Positions 4,797 through 8,633 of a stretch of DNA of 8,633 bases are shown in pieces. How positions within the stretch are numbered: the stretch's first letter is position 1; each line of letters opens with the position of its first letter. The translations under genes and the position numbers were made by a program. Under the pieces are notes generated by a model, which had not been told where the DNA came from, searched no databases, and saw only the letters and a program-made list of their open reading frames with translations. The DNA comes from UBA9732 sp031935845 (GTDB taxonomy: Bacteria > Spirochaetota > Spirochaetia > Sphaerochaetales > Sphaerochaetaceae): contig JAJBWA010000103.1 in NCBI GenBank assembly GCA_031935845.1, positions 1 through 8,633 of the forward strand, given 5' to 3'.

Positions 4797-6836
4797 ATGA
4801 CGTCAGAGAAAACGAGAAACATCGGAATCATAGCACATATAGACGCCGGAAAGACCACCACAACGGAAAGAATCCTGTTCTACACGGGCGAGAACCACCG
4901 CATAGGCGAGGTCGACAACGGCGAGGCCACAATGGACTGGATGGAGCAGGAACAGGACCGCGGAATCACCATCACGAGTGCAGCCACCACCTGTTACTGG
5001 CGCGACACCCAGATCAACATCATAGACACTCCGGGTCATGTGGATTTCACTGCCGAAGTAGAAAGATCGCTCAGGGTCCTGGACGGAGCCGTGGGCGTGT
5101 TCTGTGCAGTAGGAGGCGTGGAACCGCAGAGCGAGACCGTCTGGCGTCAGGCCAACACTTACAAGGTCCCCAGGATTGCATTCATCAACAAGATGGACCG
5201 CCTTGGTGCGGATTTCTATGCTGCAGTTGAAGATATCCGCACAAAGCTCAAGGAAGAGCCCGTTCCGCTATTCATCCCAGTTGGGAAAGAAAGCAAGTTT
5301 GAAGGTGTAATCGACCTCCTGAAGATGAAGCTGGTAACGTTCAACCCCGAGACCCAGGGCTACGAGTATTCCTATTCCGATATCCCGGCAGACATGGCTG
5401 ACGAGGCACAGACCTGGAGGGAGAAGCTTCTGGACAGCGTATCCAGTTTCTCCGACGAGATAACCGAGCTCTATTTCTCCGGAGAGGACATTCCGGAGAA
5501 TCTGATACTCAAGGTGCTCAGGCAATGCACGCTGGACAGGAGCCTGCTTCCGGTGTTCTGCGGATCATCGCTCAAGGACATAGGCGTCCAGTGCCTTCTG
5601 GACGGAATCGTGGACCTTCTGCCCTCCCCCGACGACATCCCGCCGGCCACGGGACTCCATGTCAAGAAGGACCGTGAGGAGGAAGTACAGATAAAGAACG
5701 ATCCCAAGGCTCCTCCCCTTGCACTGGTGTTCAAGATCCAGTACGACCGCGAGGCAGGTCCTCTTGCATTCGTCAGGGTCTACTCCGGAGTGCTGAAGAA
5801 GAGCACGGCCGTGCTCAACATTTCCAAGAAGAAGCGCGAGAGGATCAACAGGCTTCTGCGCATGCATGCCAACAGACCGGAGGAACTGCAGGAACTCCAG
5901 GCAGGCGACATCGGAGTCATAGTGGGCTTCAAGCTTGCCCAGACAGGAGACACCATCGGATCCGAAGGGGCCCAGATACTGCTTGAGAAGATGAGCTTCC
6001 CGGTTCCGGTCATCTCCATTGCCATCGAGCCTGCCAATGCAACGGAAGGCGCCAAGCTCAAGAAGGCTCTGGAAATCCTGTCATTGGAGGATCCCACCTT
6101 CACCTACAAGGACAACGAGGAGACAGGCCAGCTGGTCATCAGCGGAATGGGAGAGCTCCATCTGGATGTCCTGGTGACGAGGATAACCAAGGAATTCAAG
6201 GTTGACTGCAACATCGGAAAGCCGCAGGTCACATACAGGGAGAGCATTACGGAAACCGTGGAGAAGAGCTTCACGTTCAGCAAGGTGCTTGCCGGCAAGG
6301 AAAACAGCGCCACGGTCACGCTCAGGCTCACGCCGCAGCCGCCCAAGAGCGGAACAAGCTACGAGAACCTGGTATCCTCAAAGGTCATGCCGCCCGAGAT
6401 GTTCGACGCAATCCAGCGCGGTGTGGAGAATTCCTTCCACAGCGGCATAAAGTACGGCTACGAGGTCTGTGACATGAAGGTGGAGCTCACCGACGTGAAG
6501 TACAACGAGCTCACCGCCACCGAGTTCGCCTACGAGGCCTGCGCCGCCATGTGCTTCGACAGTGCCGCCCAGGAAGCCGGACCGGTCCTGATGGAGCCCA
6601 TAATGGATGTCACGCTGATTGTCCCGACACAGTATGTCGGAGACACAATCTCCAGCCTGACCCAGAGGGGCGGAATAGTATCCAGCATGGAAAGCAGACC
6701 TGCTGCGGACCACATCCTGGCAGAAGCCCCGCTTGCCCAGCTGTTCGGATACTCCACCGCATTGCGCTCTTCCACCCAAGGACGCGGCACGTTCTCCATG
6801 GAGTTCAGCCACTACGCACCCAAGACCGGGAAGTGA
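4797..6836 (+). CDS. fusA: Elongation factor G paralogue, recycling type (spdEFG2/mtEFG2-like)
   Basis: A 679-residue translational GTPase of normal EF-G length. The GTPase domain is intact: G1 AHIDAGKT (13-20), switch I RGITI (55-59), G3 DTPGH (77-81), G4 NKMD (131-134). The later domains run through to the C-terminal ATELRS-like segment, here STALRSSTQGRGTFSMEFS. The domain IV tip lacks the translocase motif SGGxGQYG; in its place is FSKVLAGKENSATV (494-507), resembling the tip of mitochondrial EF-G2 (TLGDK-HLVTVEV type). In Borrelia and mitochondria this EF-G2 type splits post-termination ribosomes together with RRF rather than driving translocation, so a recycling role is inferred. Start: ATG at 4797, with AGGA 8 nt upstream, gives the usual short N-terminus before RNIGIIAHIDAGKTTT; an in-frame ATG at 4773 has no ribosome site. 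A second EF-G family gene follows after 135 bp. Confidence 0.9.
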   Translation: MTSEKTRNIGIIAHIDAGKTTTTERILFYTGENHRIGEVDNGEATMDWMEQEQDRGITITSAATTCYWRDTQINIIDTPGHVDFTAEVERSLRVLDGAVGVFCAVGGVEPQSETVWRQANTYKVPRIAFINKMDRLGADFYAAVEDIRTKLKEEPVPLFIPVGKESKFEGVIDLLKMKLVTFNPETQGYEYSYSDIPADMADEAQTWREKLLDSVSSFSDEITELYFSGEDIPENLILKVLRQCTLDRSLLPVFCGSSLKDIGVQCLLDGIVDLLPSPDDIPPATGLHVKKDREEEVQIKNDPKAPPLALVFKIQYDREAGPLAFVRVYSGVLKKSTAVLNISKKKRERINRLLRMHANRPEELQELQAGDIGVIVGFKLAQTGDTIGSEGAQILLEKMSFPVPVISIAIEPANATEGAKLKKALEILSLEDPTFTYKDNEETGQLVISGMGELHLDVLVTRITKEFKVDCNIGKPQVTYRESITETVEKSFTFSKVLAGKENSATVTLRLTPQPPKSGTSYENLVSSKVMPPEMFDAIQRGVENSFHSGIKYGYEVCDMKVELTDVKYNELTATEFAYEACAAMCFDSAAQEAGPVLMEPIMDVTLIVPTQYVGDTISSLTQRGGIVSSMESRPAADHILAEAPLAQLFGYSTALRSSTQGRGTFSMEFSHYAPKTGK

Positions 6837-6862
6837 TTTTCCGGCTACCGCCCTTTTGCCAC

Positions 6863-6891
6863 TTTAATTTTTTCAGAGAATCTTATATAGT
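6863..6891 (+). promoter_or_regulatory. Weak candidate promoter before the second EF-G gene
   Basis: TTTAAT (6863-6868), 17 bp, TATAGT (6886-6891) within a TATATAGTAT run. It would start transcription inside the hairpin at 6892-6923, giving a leader of about 75 nt that begins with structured RNA. The -35 is poor. The gene might instead be read through from the upstream EF-G gene. Confidence 0.3.
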
Positions 6892-6923
6892 ATGAAAGGT
6901 TGTCCTTAGGGACGGCCTTTCAT
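6892..6923 (+). terminator. Strong hairpin between the EF-G genes, possible terminator
   Basis: A 14-pair stem (ATGAAAGG...CCTTTCAT arms, two G-U pairs) closes on a 4-nt loop, 55 bp after the first EF-G stop. The following tract (TCGTTAAACTATTTGTTTT) is T-rich but interrupted, so as an intrinsic terminator it is imperfect and may be partial. The alternative is a stabilising or regulatory stem at the 5' end of the second gene's mRNA. Confidence 0.5.
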
Positions 6924-6971
6924 TCGTTAAACTATTTGTTTTAAATACCGCCAATGTTCTAGGAGGGAATC

Positions 6972-8633
6972 ATGGCTCTTTCAACAAAAGACATCAGAAA
7001 CGTCGCGATTGCCGGACATAACGGAACCGGAAAGACTTCTCTTTTCGAGCAGTTCCTGTATTACAGCAACGTGATTTCAAGACCCGAGACAGTCGAGTCA
7101 GGAAAGACGACAAGTGACTACACGGAGGAAGAGATTTCAAGGAAGATCTCGATCCACTCTGCACTCGCCAACGTCTCATGGCAGGGCAAGTCGATCAACT
7201 TCATCGATGCACCGGGTACCGCCGACTTCGTCGGAGAGGTCATCTGCGGTTTCAGGACCTGTGAGTCAGCACTCATGGTCGTCGATGCCCGTGACGGCGC
7301 ACAGATCGAAACGATCAAGCTCTGGAGGAACCTCAACCAGAGACAGAAGCCCAGAATGGTCTTCCTCAACAAGATGGAGCGTGAGAGAGTCGATTACGGC
7401 GCAACATTCAACCACCTCAAGGAAGAGTTCAAGACCACATTCGTGCCCGTGACGATCCCCATGGGAGAAGGCACAGGCTTCAAGGGAGTCATCAACCTCA
7501 TCGAGAACAAGGCTTACTTCATGCAGGCCGGACAGAAGGAGAAGGAAGGCGAGATTCCCGCCGAGTATGCAGACCAGGTCGAGCAGTACCGCGAGGCATT
7601 GATCGAGGCAGCTGCCGAGGGAACCGAGGAGCTGATGGAGAAGTACCTCGAGGAAATGACCCTTGCACCGGAAGAGATCCACGAGGGTCTCAAGGAAGGT
7701 CTGAAGAACAACGTTCTGGTTCCCGTCTTCTGCGGAAGCACAGTGAACAACAGCGGAATCACGAACCTTCTCGACTTCATCGCCGATATCGCACCTTCCC
7801 CGGAAGGAGCCAAGGAGACCATCATCAAGGAAGACGGATCCGAAGACCAGATTGCAATCGGTGCAGGCGCAACTGCAGCTCTGTGCTTCAAGACTGCAAT
7901 CGACCAGTTCTCCGGAAAGCTTTCATACATCAAGGTCGTAAACGGTACGATCACGGGTGAGACAGACATCTTCAACCCCGAGCTCGGAAAGAAGGAAAAG
8001 CCGGGCAAGGTCTACCATGCAATCGGAAAGAAGCTTGTCGAGATCGATGCACTTGTCCCCGGAGACATCGGAATCATCGCAAAGAGCAACGTGGCTGCAA
8101 CCAACTGCACACTGCTCGGTGGACCGGACCAGAAGTTCACCTTCAAGCCGCTCAGCCTGCCCAACCCGATCTACTCACTGGCAATCTCAGCCGCAGACAA
8201 GAAGTCTGAGGACAAGATGAACGATTCACTGCACAAGATCACCGAAGAAGACCTCACCTTCCAGGTCGGCTACAACGAGGAGACAAAGCAGACGACAGTC
8301 TCCGGAATGGGAGAGCTCCACATCGGCATGATCCTTGACAAGATCAAGGAGAAGCAGAAGATTCAGATCAACACCAAGCTTCCGCGCGTCGCATACCGCG
8401 AGACCATCACCAAGAAGAGCGGAATCGTCGAGTACGCACACAAGAAGCAGTCAGGCGGACACGGTCAGTACGGTAAGGTCCTCATCGAGATCGCACCGAC
8501 CGAGAGAGGCCAGTACTACACATTCGAGAACGTCGTCAAGGGCGGTTCGGTTTCCAAGGGTTATGTCCCCGGAATCGAGAAAGGACTTCATGACCAGATG
8601 GAGGAAGGATTCCTCGCAGGTTACCCGATGGTC
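6972..8633 (+). CDS. EF-G-like GTPase (class II type), GTPase motifs degenerate; 3' end outside window
   Basis: 554 codons are open to the window edge; about 130-140 residues (rest of domain IV and domain V) are missing. The start is certain: AGGAGGG (6961-6967) precedes the ATG. The N-terminus IRNVAIAGHNGTGKTSLFEQ (8-27) and PGTADFVGEV (81-90) place it with EF-G class II proteins (AGHxGxGKT, PGYADFVGEV), not the main translocase. Key positions differ from canonical EF-G: switch I RKISI (57-61) for RGITI, G3 DAPGT (79-83) with T83 where the catalytic His lies, and G4 NKME (133-136) for NKxD. Domain IV keeps the translocase-like tip SGGHGQYGKV (494-503). Codon choice is strongly biased to AAG, GAG, ATC, AAC and TTC, suggesting high expression. 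Its function is unknown: class II EF-Gs are mostly uncharacterised. It could bind nucleotide with altered hydrolysis or specificity, or act as a ribosome-associated factor. Confidence 0.88.
   Translation, partial: MALSTKDIRNVAIAGHNGTGKTSLFEQFLYYSNVISRPETVESGKTTSDYTEEEISRKISIHSALANVSWQGKSINFIDAPGTADFVGEVICGFRTCESALMVVDARDGAQIETIKLWRNLNQRQKPRMVFLNKMERERVDYGATFNHLKEEFKTTFVPVTIPMGEGTGFKGVINLIENKAYFMQAGQKEKEGEIPAEYADQVEQYREALIEAAAEGTEELMEKYLEEMTLAPEEIHEGLKEGLKNNVLVPVFCGSTVNNSGITNLLDFIADIAPSPEGAKETIIKEDGSEDQIAIGAGATAALCFKTAIDQFSGKLSYIKVVNGTITGETDIFNPELGKKEKPGKVYHAIGKKLVEIDALVPGDIGIIAKSNVAATNCTLLGGPDQKFTFKPLSLPNPIYSLAISAADKKSEDKMNDSLHKITEEDLTFQVGYNEETKQTTVSGMGELHIGMILDKIKEKQKIQINTKLPRVAYRETITKKSGIVEYAHKKQSGGHGQYGKVLIEIAPTERGQYYTFENVVKGGSVSKGYVPGIEKGLHDQMEEGFLAGYPMV

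Noticed and set aside
6378..8008. Several minus-strand frames of 80-165 codons opposite the EF-G genes
   Set aside because: All are antisense to conserved EF-G sequence with no ribosome sites; shadow frames.
1..8633. Mobile element, CRISPR array, toxin-antitoxin or defence system
   Set aside because: No transposase, integrase, repeat-spacer array, terminal inverted repeats or defence-type gene pair was seen. The tRNA genes show no duplicated 3' ends suggesting integration.

Overview
The window looks like ordinary chromosomal housekeeping DNA from a spirochaete, possibly a gut-type member of the Treponema or Sphaerochaeta groups. That placement is an inference from three things. There is an EF-G of the recycling type (spdEFG2/mtEFG2-like) next to a divergent class II EF-G. 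There is an exported spirochaete-style TPR protein. The tRNA genes do not encode CCA. No plasmid, phage, transposon or CRISPR signal is visible, and coding density is high.

Layout from left to right. Positions 1-195 (minus strand) look like the promoter and leader of an rRNA operon whose 16S gene lies beyond the left edge. The evidence is a TTGACA/TAGCTT promoter with an AT-rich upstream stretch, a boxA-like element and several hairpins. A YifB/ComM-family AAA+ ATPase gene (244-1809, minus) points into it. The 214-bp divergent spacer (1810-2023) holds phased A-tracts and a good promoter for a membrane diguanylate cyclase (2024-3520, plus). The cyclase's periplasmic dCACHE domain carries the residues of the amino-acid-binding motif. 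An exported TPR-like protein (3524-4423, minus) converges on the cyclase with only 3 bp between the stops.

Upstream of the TPR gene lies a tRNA-Lys/tRNA-Glu operon (4544-4704, minus) with its own promoter and a textbook intrinsic terminator. Back to back with the tRNA promoter, the plus strand carries two EF-G family genes in tandem. The first (4797-6836) has intact GTPase motifs but a domain IV tip typical of the ribosome-recycling EF-G2 group. The second (6972 to the right edge, incomplete at the 3' end) keeps the translocase-like domain IV tip but has an eroded GTPase domain (NKME for NKxD, PGT for PGH).

The right half (tRNAs plus two EF-G paralogues) and the left edge (rRNA leader) make this a translation-themed neighbourhood. 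The cyclase and the TPR protein are probably independent units. I found no convincing previously undescribed multi-gene system. The points most worth following are the cyclase's predicted amino-acid sensing, the divergent EF-G pair, and the YifB homologue that lacks the usual RPFR-PHH motif.
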